A stretch of 20,749 nt of DNA, taken from positions 1 through 20,749 of the forward strand of contig CAZSXE010000030.1 of the NCBI GenBank assembly GCA_964611185.1. The letters run 5' to 3'. The DNA is from CAAGNP01 sp964611185. Lineage in GTDB: Bacteria; Bacteroidota; Bacteroidia; Bacteroidales; UBA932. This document shows, piece by piece, positions 6,338-15,620 of this stretch (the stretch's first letter is position 1; the number at the start of each line of letters is the position of its first letter). The position numbers were made by a program, and so were the translations under genes. The notes beneath the pieces were generated by a model that saw only the letters and a program-made list of their open reading frames with translations, was not told the origin of the DNA and ran no database searches.

Positions 6338-9300
6338 TTACGGTACGATGGTAAATCCCCAGCTGTAGTTATGATGGGCAGGGATAAGTGCTTCGGCATC
6401 GGGATGCGCTCCCCAACTGTCGTAACCCCCCACTCCCATTTGACGATAGTCCAGACAAACCTCTACAAAATCTCGCATCGATACATCGCTGATATGTTTC
6501 TGCTGACCGAGATCAAAATCCTCTATGGAGTTTCGGAGAATATTAAATTCCATCATGGAATCGGCATATACTGAGAAATCGGCAAATTTGACCATTCTCA
6601 CATCGGTATGGTGTCCTGTCTCTTGGGGGCGAACATAGATGAAATTCTCCTGCGAGGCCTTGCTGTGGTATAGCCCCACAAAGGATCCGCTGTTGCGATC
6701 GCAGTAATTTTCCATGGGGCCTCTCCCGAAATATGAAAAATCATCCATAGATGCAGGTATTCTGAAACGAACACCTACCCTCGGAAGCTCCGGAACATCT
6801 GCAGAAACACCTTCAAAAAACAAAGAGGTATGTATTGCACCATTGGGTGAAACCATATATTCCAATTGGAGGGTATTTCCTGTAGAAAGAATATATTGTG
6901 ATGTGATAACTACAATCGAGCCTTTCAGCTCTGCATTGACTACCGCAGTCTCCATATTCCATGGCTCATTGGAAGCATTTTTCCACAAAGAAAGACGCTT
7001 GTTGTCACCATTGCCGTAATCGTTGTCGGTAGGTGCACGCCAGAAATTGGGACGAATCCCGAAACCATCCTTAATAATCTCCTTCTGCCCGTATTTCAAC
7101 GATGAGACATAACCGCTCTTTTTATCGACATTAAATGTCAATAGTGATGAAGAGACGATAAATTCATTATCTGTCTGCGACAATTTTAGAGCACTTCCGC
7201 TTTTTAACTTAGGAAGAGGTGTCGCCGATGGCAATTTAATAGCGAACTGCTCATGAGCAACTTCGTACCCAGAAGGTAACAATCTTTCACCCACTTTGAG
7301 GGTGGCGTATAAATCAATATAATAGCTCTTACCTTCGCGGAATTTGATACCTTCAGAAGGAATAGTGACTGTGACTTCACTTTGAGGAGAAGTGGAGAGA
7401 GCAAGTGTCCCTTTCTTTATGGTTTTTCCATCTTCGCTGATGAAATAGCCTATATTGTATTTTGACAAATCGGTAAAATAAAAGCGATTGATAACATTGT
7501 AGCAACTAACTCCCAAGGATTCAAAGCCAATATTAGAATATGCGTATTTTACCTCAGCGAGCGCAGGGTGAGGAGTGCGATCGGGACTTACAAGTCCGTT
7601 ACAACAGAAATTTTTATCACTCGGCTGGTTTACACCGTAATCGCCGCCGTAAGCCCAATACCACTTTCCATCCTCAGTCGTCTCACGAAAACCCTGATCG
7701 ACCCAATCCCAAATACAGCCACCCTGAAGATGGTCATAAGCATTGATATAAGACCACATCTTGGCAATACCTCCGTTGGAATTACCCATCGCATGAGAAT
7801 ACTCACACAAAACCACAGGACGATCGGTCCCCTCTCTACCCTCCTTCAAAAGCCACGCTGCAGAGGGATACATCGGGACATACATATCGGTATTCCATTC
7901 AAGTAGTGCACGCTCATAACAAATAGGTCTGTTCATTTTACCCAGACCATGTTCACGCGCTTCAAGCCACTCGTAACCTTTGTAAAAATTATATCCGTTA
8001 CCTGCTTCATTTCCAAGAGAAAAAATGGTAACACAAGGGTAGTTTTTAGTTCTGTTATACATACAAGCGATACGGTCTTCGTGAAGAGGATAAAAACTGC
8101 GATCATTTCCAAGGGTTCTCCCTTTAAAAAGATTATATCCCATACCGTGAGATTCAATATTGGCCTCACTCCAGACATAGATACCGTATTCATCGCAAAG
8201 TTCATAAAAACGCCTCTGCTGGGGATAGTGACTCGTCCTGACAGTGTTAATATTGTGCTGACGCATCAGTAAAATATCTTTAATCATCATCTCCTCTGTA
8301 ACATAGTGACCGGAATACTCATCGTGTTCATGTATATTGACACCCTTAAACTTTACAGGCTGACCGTTTACTAAAAACTGAGAGCCTTTTATCTCAAATT
8401 TGCGGAAACCCACATTGAAAGGTATATACTCGCTCTTTCCGTCTTTCTCCACCCCTATAATGAGCTTATAAAGAGAGGGAGTTTCGGCAGACCATTTAGC
8501 TACATTCTTAATAGTTGCCTCAAAATTCACAAAAGGACCTACTGAGGAGGTACTTCCCGATGCCACAATATTCTTTCCTGAATCATACAACTTGTAAGAA
8601 ATCTCAGCGGGAAGACGATTATCGTTGTCCATAGCGATATTCAGCGAAAACAAACCGTCAGTAAATGTCTCTTCCAAGGTGCTTACTATATCAAAATCTT
8701 TTATGCTGATCTGAGCCTTAGAGGAGAGATATACATCCCTTTCTATCCCGCTAATTCTCCAAAAATCCTGACATTCAAGCCATGAACCGGTACTCAGACG
8801 GGTTATCTTCATTACAAGGGTATTATCCTGACCATCGGGTTTAAGATATTTTGTAACATCAAACGATGCCAAGTCCTTTGAATTTTCATTGTAGCCCACT
8901 TTCTGTCCGTTGAGGAAGATATTTACTCCCGATTTGGCTCCGGCCACATTAAGAAAGATTTTTCTTCCATTCCACCCCTCAGGAACTTTAAATGTGCGTC
9001 TGTAAACCCCCATGGGCACACAATCGGGGAGAATAGGGGGATTAGGATTTCTCATTGCAAATTCGTAGGGCTGATTAACATAAATAGCAGTACCGTAGCC
9101 TTGACGCTCCCAGTTACCGGGGACTTTTATATTATCCCATTTAGTTATATCCCATCCTTCACCCTCCACACCTTCGGGAATGTTACGACTATCTTCATCA
9201 TAGAGGAATTTCCACACACCATTAAGAGAAAAATAAAAAGGAGAATCCTCGAATTGTGAGGTCATAGCACTTTCGCTGTCGGGAAATGAAAGAAATTCGG

Positions 9301-9424
9301 TAGAGGGAATTTCACGATTCTGACTGATAATTTCCAAGTCTCTCCAATTGGGAATAGAAGAGGATTGAGAAAACAGTGTTGCCGAGATCAAAATCGCAGC
9401 TGAGAATGTAGCAAGAGTTTTCAT
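6338..9424 (-). CDS. Exported glycoside hydrolase family 2, LacZ-type beta-galactosidase
   Basis: This 1028-aa enzyme would cleave a beta-linked terminal sugar, galactose being the default for this architecture. A signal peptide spans about 1-20. Next come the GH2 sugar-binding domain (about 60-233, with NGVWKF and VPGNWERQGYGTAIY), the immunoglobulin-like domain (about 236-342), and the TIM barrel (about 344-640). In the barrel, Glu473 of GNEAGNGYNF is the acid/base and Glu541 of CEYSHAMGNSNGG is the nucleophile. C-terminal LacZ domains follow, including the typical FWRAPTDNDYGNG. Its ATG overlaps the stop of the upstream TIM-barrel gene by 4 bp (ATGA), implying translational coupling. It is the last gene of the operon and stops 10 bp from the converging nitroreductase gene. 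Confidence 0.93.
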   Translation of the reverse strand: MKTLATFSAAILISATLFSQSSSIPNWRDLEIISQNREIPSTEFLSFPDSESAMTSQFEDSPFYFSLNGVWKFLYDEDSRNIPEGVEGEGWDITKWDNIKVPGNWERQGYGTAIYVNQPYEFAMRNPNPPILPDCVPMGVYRRTFKVPEGWNGRKIFLNVAGAKSGVNIFLNGQKVGYNENSKDLASFDVTKYLKPDGQDNTLVMKITRLSTGSWLECQDFWRISGIERDVYLSSKAQISIKDFDIVSTLEETFTDGLFSLNIAMDNDNRLPAEISYKLYDSGKNIVASGSTSSVGPFVNFEATIKNVAKWSAETPSLYKLIIGVEKDGKSEYIPFNVGFRKFEIKGSQFLVNGQPVKFKGVNIHEHDEYSGHYVTEEMMIKDILLMRQHNINTVRTSHYPQQRRFYELCDEYGIYVWSEANIESHGMGYNLFKGRTLGNDRSFYPLHEDRIACMYNRTKNYPCVTIFSLGNEAGNGYNFYKGYEWLEAREHGLGKMNRPICYERALLEWNTDMYVPMYPSAAWLLKEGREGTDRPVVLCEYSHAMGNSNGGIAKMWSYINAYDHLQGGCIWDWVDQGFRETTEDGKWYWAYGGDYGVNQPSDKNFCCNGLVSPDRTPHPALAEVKYAYSNIGFESLGVSCYNVINRFYFTDLSKYNIGYFISEDGKTIKKGTLALSTSPQSEVTVTIPSEGIKFREGKSYYIDLYATLKVGERLLPSGYEVAHEQFAIKLPSATPLPKLKSGSALKLSQTDNEFIVSSSLLTFNVDKKSGYVSSLKYGQKEIIKDGFGIRPNFWRAPTDNDYGNGDNKRLSLWKNASNEPWNMETAVVNAELKGSIVVITSQYILSTGNTLQLEYMVSPNGAIHTSLFFEGVSADVPELPRVGVRFRIPASMDDFSYFGRGPMENYCDRNSGSFVGLYHSKASQENFIYVRPQETGHHTDVRMVKFADFSVYADSMMEFNILRNSIEDFDLGQQKHISDVSMRDFVEVCLDYRQMGVGGYDSWGAHPDAEALIPAHHNYSWGFTIVP

Positions 9425-10296
9425 AATTTTAAATTATTAAGATAATTATATGAAGCTTTTATACTTTCAAACGGGGTAAAACCATCACTGAAGGCCTCCT
9501 GCTCCACTACTTGGTATTTCATCCCTGATATATTCTTAAAGGAGTATATCGCTTTGAAATCTATTTCGCCTGAGGCTCCTATTTCTTTTTCATCCTTGAC
9601 ATGCCAAGAAAGGAATCTTCCAGGATAATTTTCAAAGTATTCAATAGAAGAAGCTCCTCCTTCCTTTATCCAATATAAATCAATCTGAAAGAAAAGATTT
9701 TCGGGATCGGAATTTTTGAGCATATAATCATATAAAATCACAGAGTCGGCACAACATCCGTCAGAAACAGGAAATTTAGTCATAAACTCTTTTTTATGAT
9801 TATGATACCCGAATCGGATTCCACTCTTACGGCACTTTTCTCCCACAGTATTAAACAGCTCGCAATATCGTTTCAGACCCTCCAAAGATTTATAGGCATT
9901 TTCAGACATAGAGGGCTGTACAATGTACGGGACACCAGCCTCAATATGACTTGCTATGGCTTTATCCCACCATTTCAAACACTCTTCCCACGATACAGTA
10001 TTAGGATCAGGCCCATTTATATGCGAAGAGGTGAAATCGAGTGAATATTTATTACACAGCGCCTTAAAATCGGCCGGTTTCATCTCGTAAAATGTCCCTT
10101 TTTCTCCATTATAACCGGCTGCTTCCACAAAAGAATACCCTATTTCGGAAACGCTCTTTAAAGAACCCTCCAAATCCTTTGAGACTTCTCCCCTTATGGA
10201 GTAGAGCTGCAAGCCAATATCAGATTTAGTGCCGCAAGCCCAAGCCAATGCAATAAGCATCAGAGAAGCAGCAGCCATAAAGAGATGGCGTTTCAT
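9421..10296 (-). CDS. Exported sugar isomerase/epimerase-like TIM-barrel protein
   Basis: This 291-aa protein belongs to the xylose-isomerase-like / AP-endonuclease-2-like TIM-barrel family. A signal sequence ends in LAWAC at 17-21; Cys21 could be lipidated, but Trp at -2 is unusual, so plain signal-peptidase cleavage is possible. Barrel landmarks are IGLQLYSIR (27-35), FVEAAGY (56-62), SSHINGP (90-96), FGYHNHKKEF (162-171), FQIDLYWIKEGG (203-214), SWHVKDE (230-236) and VVEQEAF (263-269). His92, His165, His167, Asp206, His232 and Glu265 are candidate metal or catalytic residues. Beside DUF1080 and Gfo/Idh/MocA genes, the likely role is hydration or isomerisation of a keto-sugar intermediate. 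The start lies 2 bp from the upstream stop. Confidence 0.85.
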   Translation of the reverse strand: MKRHLFMAAASLMLIALAWACGTKSDIGLQLYSIRGEVSKDLEGSLKSVSEIGYSFVEAAGYNGEKGTFYEMKPADFKALCNKYSLDFTSSHINGPDPNTVSWEECLKWWDKAIASHIEAGVPYIVQPSMSENAYKSLEGLKRYCELFNTVGEKCRKSGIRFGYHNHKKEFMTKFPVSDGCCADSVILYDYMLKNSDPENLFFQIDLYWIKEGGASSIEYFENYPGRFLSWHVKDEKEIGASGEIDFKAIYSFKNISGMKYQVVEQEAFSDGFTPFESIKASYNYLNNLKL

Positions 10297-10298
10297 TT

Positions 10299-11069
10299 TT
10301 AAAGCACTTTAATTTTGATGTTTCTGTACCACACATCATCTCCGTGGTCTTGAAGCCCGATGTACCCTTGGTGAGCGTCTCCGCCGCAATTAAGAAGAAG
10401 ATCGTATGCAACAGGCCATTTCTCTTTCGAGAACTTGCTCTTATCAAGCATTTCCTGCCACTGAGGAGTCCACAAGTGATATTCCAATACATTCTTACCA
10501 TTCTGGAAATGGGCCACAGTTCCATTGAAAACAAGAATCTTCGCACTATTCCATTCTCCGAAAGGATTAGCATTCTGCGGCACCGCAGGGATCATATCAT
10601 AAAGAGATGCTGACTGGCGGTTTCCGTCCACTCCAAGCATAGCATCGGGATGATTGGCGTTGTCAAGAATTTGATATTCGGGAGCTGAAATATAAATAGG
10701 CTCTCCCGGAACTTCCTGTGCAAGATAGAAAACTCCGGAATTGGAACCTTTTCCCACTTTCCATTCAAAAGTGAGCTCAAAGTTTTTAAATTTACGATCA
10801 AAAATAATATCGCCTCCGTTAACAGCACCGGCCTCTCCGCGCCCTGATCCGTTGATTTTGATACAACCATCCTCAATAGTCCAAGCACCCGGTATGGTAG
10901 TCATATTGTAACCTCTCCATCCGTCGAATGTCTTACCGTCAAAAAGGGTAATAACATCGGTATCGGCCTTGGTATCGGCTTTTTCCCCTTTTTTAAAAAA
11001 TTTGCAAGAAGATGTGAAAACTACAGCCATCATTAAAGTAGTTAAAAGCAGTATAATAGATTTTTTCAT
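10299..11069 (-). CDS. DUF1080 (3-keto-glycoside hydrolase/lyase-like) lipoprotein
   Basis: This 256-aa protein has a signal peptide ending in a lipobox-like TSSC (Cys22) and then a Lys-rich linker. The rest is a DUF1080 concanavalin-like beta-sandwich: ITLFDGKTFDGWRG (40-53), WTIEDGCIKI (63-72), ELTFEWKVGKGSNSGVFYL (98-116), the family core APEYQILDN (129-137), LYDMIPA (156-162), GEWNSAKI (171-178) and WYRNIKIKVL at the C-terminus. Members of this family cleave 3-keto-glycosides, a 3-keto sugar being first made by a Gfo/Idh/MocA dehydrogenase such as the one encoded just upstream. Hydrolase versus lyase chemistry cannot be told from sequence by eye. Confidence 0.9.
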   Translation of the reverse strand: MKKSIILLLTTLMMAVVFTSSCKFFKKGEKADTKADTDVITLFDGKTFDGWRGYNMTTIPGAWTIEDGCIKINGSGRGEAGAVNGGDIIFDRKFKNFELTFEWKVGKGSNSGVFYLAQEVPGEPIYISAPEYQILDNANHPDAMLGVDGNRQSASLYDMIPAVPQNANPFGEWNSAKILVFNGTVAHFQNGKNVLEYHLWTPQWQEMLDKSKFSKEKWPVAYDLLLNCGGDAHQGYIGLQDHGDDVWYRNIKIKVL

Positions 11070-11093
11070 TGTAATTGTTATTTTATCGGTTTA

Positions 11094-12602
11094 TTATAAG
11101 GGCATATCGGGAAGTGAATAACCTTCTCTGTATGTGTGTTTTATTAATTCATTGGCAAATGAGAGAGCATTTATGGGATCGGTAAATTCGTGATTGAATG
11201 TAGGGTGTCCTTCTTTAATCGAGAAGCCATCTTTTGTTTTCATCGTGATAGTATCTTCGGGAGAGATATTAGTGAAACGCATCGCATCTCCATCCCACAG
11301 AAGTTCTCTGTTGAGCCCCTGAAGGCGAACAGCAAGGACTCCCATAACTACCATTTCGTTAAGAGGACCTGCTTCGCTAAAATCGGAAGCGGTAAGAATA
11401 CGACTATCGGGCGACTCTTTGCAAGCACGGATGAAATCTTTGTAGTGATTATTTTCGGGGACCTCGCGTGTCATTGTAGGTGTAGGAATTTCACGCCCCG
11501 AAAGTAGCCACGGGTGTACCCCGTAACAACCGCATATAAGGGTATCTTTAGTTCCGTGGAAAATAACCGCTCCACCTTGATCATTCATATTGCGCCCTTT
11601 CGGCCATCCTTCGGGAAATTCTGGAAGTAGTCCTCCATCGTACCATGTAACCTCCACAGCAGGCATACTTACTTTCGGCATATTGTCGCGAGCGGGAAAT
11701 TTAAATTTAACAATCTGTGCGTTGGGGGCACAGTCTGTCATCAAAGCAGTTGACGAGCCTTGAACAGCATAAGGAGATTTTAAACGCAATGCCTTGGTAA
11801 TGGGCTGCATAATATGGCAGGCCATATCTCCGAGGGCTCCGGTTCCGAAATCCCACCATCCACGCCAATTCCATGGGTGATATATCGAATTAAAGGGGCG
11901 ATATTTGGCCGGGCCAATAAACAAATCCCAATCAAGAGTAGCAGGAATATCATCTACACGAGAAGGAGTTTCAAGTCCTTGCGGCCATATAGGACGGTCT
12001 GTAAAGGCTTCTACTTTCGTAACTTCACCTATCATTCCGCTCCAAATAGCTTCACAAGTTTTGCGAACACCCTCCCCTGAGGCACCCTGATTACCCATCT
12101 GAGTAGCTACTTTGTTTTTGGCTGCAAGCTTGGTAAGAAGACGAGTTTCATAGACCGTATGAGTCAGAGGCTTTTCACAATATACATTTTTACCCATCTC
12201 CAGCGCCTGCGCCGCAATGACAGCGTGCGTATGATCGGCAGTACCTATAACTACGGTATCAAACTGATCTCCCATCTCCTCGAAGAGCTTTCTGTAATCT
12301 TTATATTTTTTGGCATTGGGAAACTCATTAAATTTATTCTGGGCATACTTCCAGTCAACATCACATAGAGCTACTATATTCTCGGAAGCAAGCTGCGAAA
12401 CGACTGCTCCCCCTCGTCCACCCACACCTATTCCCACAATGTTCAGCTTATCTGTAGCAGCTTTCTGCTTCTTTTTCTTCTGAGGATCGTTCATTGTATT
12501 AGAAGGCATTTTTGCCAATAAAGGAGAAGATACAAGTACGGCGCCGGCAGTGGCCATCGCACTCTTTTCTAAGAAACTTCTTCTTGAGATGTTTTTATCC
12601 AT
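11094..12602 (-). CDS. Tat-exported Gfo/Idh/MocA-family oxidoreductase (502 aa)
   Basis: A twin-arginine signal (SRRSFLEKSAMATAGAVLV, residues 6-24) shows folded export, consistent with a tightly bound nicotinamide cofactor as in glucose-fructose oxidoreductase. The Rossmann domain begins at about 52 with NIVGIGVGGRGG, has VALCDVDW at 77-84, and the family motif CEKPLTHTV at 142-150. The C-terminal substrate domain has WWDFGTGALGDMACHIM (249-265), with Asp259 and His263 in the usual catalytic area. A run of Lys between signal and domain (QKKKKQK, 41-47) looks like a linker. Placed directly before a DUF1080 gene, its likely job is oxidising a glycoside at C3. The substrate is unknown. Confidence 0.9.
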   Translation of the reverse strand: MDKNISRRSFLEKSAMATAGAVLVSSPLLAKMPSNTMNDPQKKKKQKAATDKLNIVGIGVGGRGGAVVSQLASENIVALCDVDWKYAQNKFNEFPNAKKYKDYRKLFEEMGDQFDTVVIGTADHTHAVIAAQALEMGKNVYCEKPLTHTVYETRLLTKLAAKNKVATQMGNQGASGEGVRKTCEAIWSGMIGEVTKVEAFTDRPIWPQGLETPSRVDDIPATLDWDLFIGPAKYRPFNSIYHPWNWRGWWDFGTGALGDMACHIMQPITKALRLKSPYAVQGSSTALMTDCAPNAQIVKFKFPARDNMPKVSMPAVEVTWYDGGLLPEFPEGWPKGRNMNDQGGAVIFHGTKDTLICGCYGVHPWLLSGREIPTPTMTREVPENNHYKDFIRACKESPDSRILTASDFSEAGPLNEMVVMGVLAVRLQGLNRELLWDGDAMRFTNISPEDTITMKTKDGFSIKEGHPTFNHEFTDPINALSFANELIKHTYREGYSLPDMPL

Positions 12603-12620
12603 AGCAATATAATTTAAAAT

Positions 12621-15602
12621 TTATAACTCTTTGATTCTTACATTTCTATACCACAACTGAGAGTCATGACCCAAAAATCCTATAAATCCCCCTTTACGGA
12701 AAAGGCCCGGATGTTCCTGATGGTCATAAGTGCCGTTTTTGGTAGCTTCGGCAATATCTCCTTCGGTAATAACTACCCCATTGAGGGTGACACGAATGTA
12801 TGTCCCCTTAACATAAATCTCCTCCTCATTCCACTCTCCCACAGGGCGAAGTGCATCTCTGTTCTGAGTAGGAATAATACCATAGACAGAGCCGTGATAT
12901 TGATAATCCTTCAATAGGGGCTGATATATGGGATTGTAGTGATCGAGTACCTGTATCTCCATCCCCTCATAAGCAGCATCACCTTCACCCGGTGTTCTGA
13001 TTCCCACTCCGTTATTGGCACCCGGGGTGAGCTTAAATTCAAATCTAAATACGAAATCGCTATACTCCTTTACTGTATATAAATTTCCATGACCTGTATC
13101 AGACGGCTTGACTGCGATAGTTCCGTTTTCGGTGACATAATCTTGCTTGGATCCCGTCCACTTGCTGAGTGATGTTCCGTCAAAGAGCAATTCAAACCCA
13201 TCTGCCTCCTCCTCTTGAGAGAGCTTAACCGGCTGTACCTGAGGAAGTTCTCTTATGTAAAGATCTCTATATGCTACTTTACTTCCGTGTGCCTGAAGTT
13301 GAATATCCTCGACAGGGAATATCGGCTGCGAACGATCCCAATAATTTTCAAGAATCACATTATCTACTACCAAGACACCGTTTAGACGGACAGTCACCCT
13401 CTCTCCCACCATCTTTATATAAAAACTATTCCACTGTCCAAGTCCGTTATCTGCCACACATAGAGGTTTAGAGGGATTATTTACATTGTTATAAAGTCCT
13501 CCCGATCCTACTTGAGCACCGACATCCACACGCGCTGTGTCCCATATTTGGACCTGCGGAGTAGCTCTGAGGTATATTCCTGCATCAGCTTCAGGACCCT
13601 CCGGATAAAGAAACCAGTCAAGATACATCTCGAAATCTCCATATTTCTTTACAGAGCAGAGATTATCATATCCTTTACCGAAAAACACGATGTTTCCATC
13701 CTCTACCCTCCAAGTCTCTTTCATCAGCTCATCAGCCATTGCCTGCGCCTTAACCAATTCTGATGATTTTAATTTCATCCTCGCAAAAGGATTATCGTAT
13801 CCCCATTTGTCTTTCCCTTTTTTATCCTTGGTTTTGGTTATAAGACCCTGCCAGCCTGTAAGATCTTTTCCGTTAAACATCGATACAAATCCCTCCTCCT
13901 GCGGCAATGATTCGAGATACTGATTAATACTTGTAACTTCATATTCAGAGTCTTTTCCTTTTATCACCTGAGCAGCACGCTTGAGGAGTGCTGTGGTCTC
14001 TGAAGAGTTAAAATCTCGGCTACTCACGGCATTCAGTCTTACAGCCTGGGCAGCTGCCTGCTGCAATTCAGGATCTTCGATATATTTACCTGCGAAAATA
14101 ACCCCGAGAAAAGTACCTGTGCCGGCTACAGAGTTAAGAACTGCTATTTTCTGTGAAGGTACACGGGCAAAATCCATCGCTCTGCGCAATAAAAGAAGCC
14201 TCTGCTCACCGGGGAGCTTGGATTTTGATATTCTGTCAATCAAAGTAGTGAATGCAAGGGGGTTACTCTCCTCCGAACATATTTTATATAACTCTTCCAT
14301 CCCCGCTGAAGCAATAATCATCGGCCAATATAGTCTTTTCAAATTGGGATCGACTGCATCCTTACGCTCAACAAGGGCGTTATATCTATCTTCAGCAGCA
14401 ATAGAGGAAAGTGCTTCCAAGACAGCCTCCTGAACAAATGCAACATTCTGCTCCTGAGTGTTTTCAAGCAGAGAGCATAGTCTCTCTACATCGCTTTTCT
14501 CTGAAACGGCTTTAAGTGCAATATAGGCAGCATTTCGAAGAGTATCAGAGGTAGAATTTATAGCATCGAAGACTACTTCTTTATTAGCTACGGAGCGCCG
14601 CTGCGCAATGAGGTTTATGACTGCTACTTTCCCATGGTCCGATATCATCGGGTAGAGAGGCATTACGATAGGAAAAATATCACCTTCATAACACCTGAGA
14701 CATTCATATCCGAGTTCTACGAATTTAGGATCTTCTCTTACAAGAAGCTGAGCGACATTACTAATGGTGCTTTTACTTCCGATTTTGGTAGTGGCCCAAG
14801 CGGCAGAAGAGACCAAATCATAGTCATATAGCGCGGTATAAGGGGCTACAAAAGAGGCATTTTGTCCATTTCTTTCCTCCCCAAACCACCATATAATATC
14901 TATTCGTGCTTCATTGTTCTTTAACTTGGGAAGCAGTTTTCCGATTTTCTCGTACAATATGGCCGGACCGGCTTTTTGTATTGCGTAAAGAGCTGCAAAA
15001 CGGTATTCACGGCAAGGGTCAGAAAGGGCTTTAAGTATTACCTTCTCACCGTCCACTACTCCTGCTGAGGCTATGTATTGCTGTAAAGCCTTACAGCGAT
15101 TGGCGGAATTAAGCTCAGAAGGGTCTTTCTTAGCAATGGATGTCGCTGCCTTTAATAACTTTGCAGCCTCTTTAACATCGAGAACCGCCTCTTCTGAGAT
15201 TTGAGCCACGGGGATTCCGAGAATCATCAACTGTCTTGATAGAAATCCTTTTACAGTCTCATCGGATGCCTGTGAAAGAGCTTTCTGTAACGATTCGGTA
15301 ATGGTTTTTCTCCTTACCGGATTAAAGTCTTCTTCTGATATATATGCAATAAGTCCTCCGAGGGCATATTGTGCCTGAACAGCACTTTCATCATTTCTGT
15401 TTATCATTTCGAGCAACATGGAAAGCCCTTCTTCTCCAGTGGAGACAATGTCTTCCATAAGACGATTATAGACTTTTTCGTTCTGTGCGGGAAACTGACT
15501 GAGGGCATCTACTATTTTTGTGCTTGCAATTCTGTTTGAATTTTGAGCAGTTACAAAAATGCTCAAAAGAATAAACAGAACGATTAATTTTATTTTTTTC
15601 AT
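12621..15602 (-). CDS. Secreted HEAT-repeat protein with two tandem DUF1080 domains
   Basis: I start this at ATG 15602 (993 aa); a GTG three codons upstream is less likely. After a signal peptide (IKLIVLFILLSIFVTAQ), residues about 25-560 are helical HEAT/ARM-like repeats, e.g. REYRFAALYAIQKAG, LRNAAYIALKAVSEKS and ELQQAAAQAVRLNA. DUF1080 domain 1 spans about 571-786 (FVSMFNGKDLTGWQGL; core TPQVQIWDT; ending YRDLYIREL). Domain 2 spans about 802-993 (FELLFDGTSLSKWTG; core GMEIQVLDH; YHGSVYGIIP; ending WYRNVRIKEL). The scaffold may hold catalytic domains on a substrate or partner. It lies between two Tat-exported oxidoreductases. Whether both DUF1080 domains are active cannot be seen; domain 1 carries an insertion (about 585-630) and differs more from the single-domain paralog. 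Confidence 0.88.
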   Translation of the reverse strand: MKKIKLIVLFILLSIFVTAQNSNRIASTKIVDALSQFPAQNEKVYNRLMEDIVSTGEEGLSMLLEMINRNDESAVQAQYALGGLIAYISEEDFNPVRRKTITESLQKALSQASDETVKGFLSRQLMILGIPVAQISEEAVLDVKEAAKLLKAATSIAKKDPSELNSANRCKALQQYIASAGVVDGEKVILKALSDPCREYRFAALYAIQKAGPAILYEKIGKLLPKLKNNEARIDIIWWFGEERNGQNASFVAPYTALYDYDLVSSAAWATTKIGSKSTISNVAQLLVREDPKFVELGYECLRCYEGDIFPIVMPLYPMISDHGKVAVINLIAQRRSVANKEVVFDAINSTSDTLRNAAYIALKAVSEKSDVERLCSLLENTQEQNVAFVQEAVLEALSSIAAEDRYNALVERKDAVDPNLKRLYWPMIIASAGMEELYKICSEESNPLAFTTLIDRISKSKLPGEQRLLLLRRAMDFARVPSQKIAVLNSVAGTGTFLGVIFAGKYIEDPELQQAAAQAVRLNAVSSRDFNSSETTALLKRAAQVIKGKDSEYEVTSINQYLESLPQEEGFVSMFNGKDLTGWQGLITKTKDKKGKDKWGYDNPFARMKLKSSELVKAQAMADELMKETWRVEDGNIVFFGKGYDNLCSVKKYGDFEMYLDWFLYPEGPEADAGIYLRATPQVQIWDTARVDVGAQVGSGGLYNNVNNPSKPLCVADNGLGQWNSFYIKMVGERVTVRLNGVLVVDNVILENYWDRSQPIFPVEDIQLQAHGSKVAYRDLYIRELPQVQPVKLSQEEEADGFELLFDGTSLSKWTGSKQDYVTENGTIAVKPSDTGHGNLYTVKEYSDFVFRFEFKLTPGANNGVGIRTPGEGDAAYEGMEIQVLDHYNPIYQPLLKDYQYHGSVYGIIPTQNRDALRPVGEWNEEEIYVKGTYIRVTLNGVVITEGDIAEATKNGTYDHQEHPGLFRKGGFIGFLGHDSQLWYRNVRIKEL

Positions 15603-15620
15603 AATGATCACTTTTACTAA

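Noticed and set aside
6326..6338. AGAGA-AAA-TCTCT stem at the converging gene ends
   Set aside because: Five weak pairs overlapping both stop codons with no T-run; too weak to call a terminator.
13981..14433. A 150-codon + strand frame opposite the HEAT-repeat gene
   Set aside because: An antisense shadow: the minus-strand frame has a clear signal peptide and domains, while this one has a low-complexity composition and no motif.
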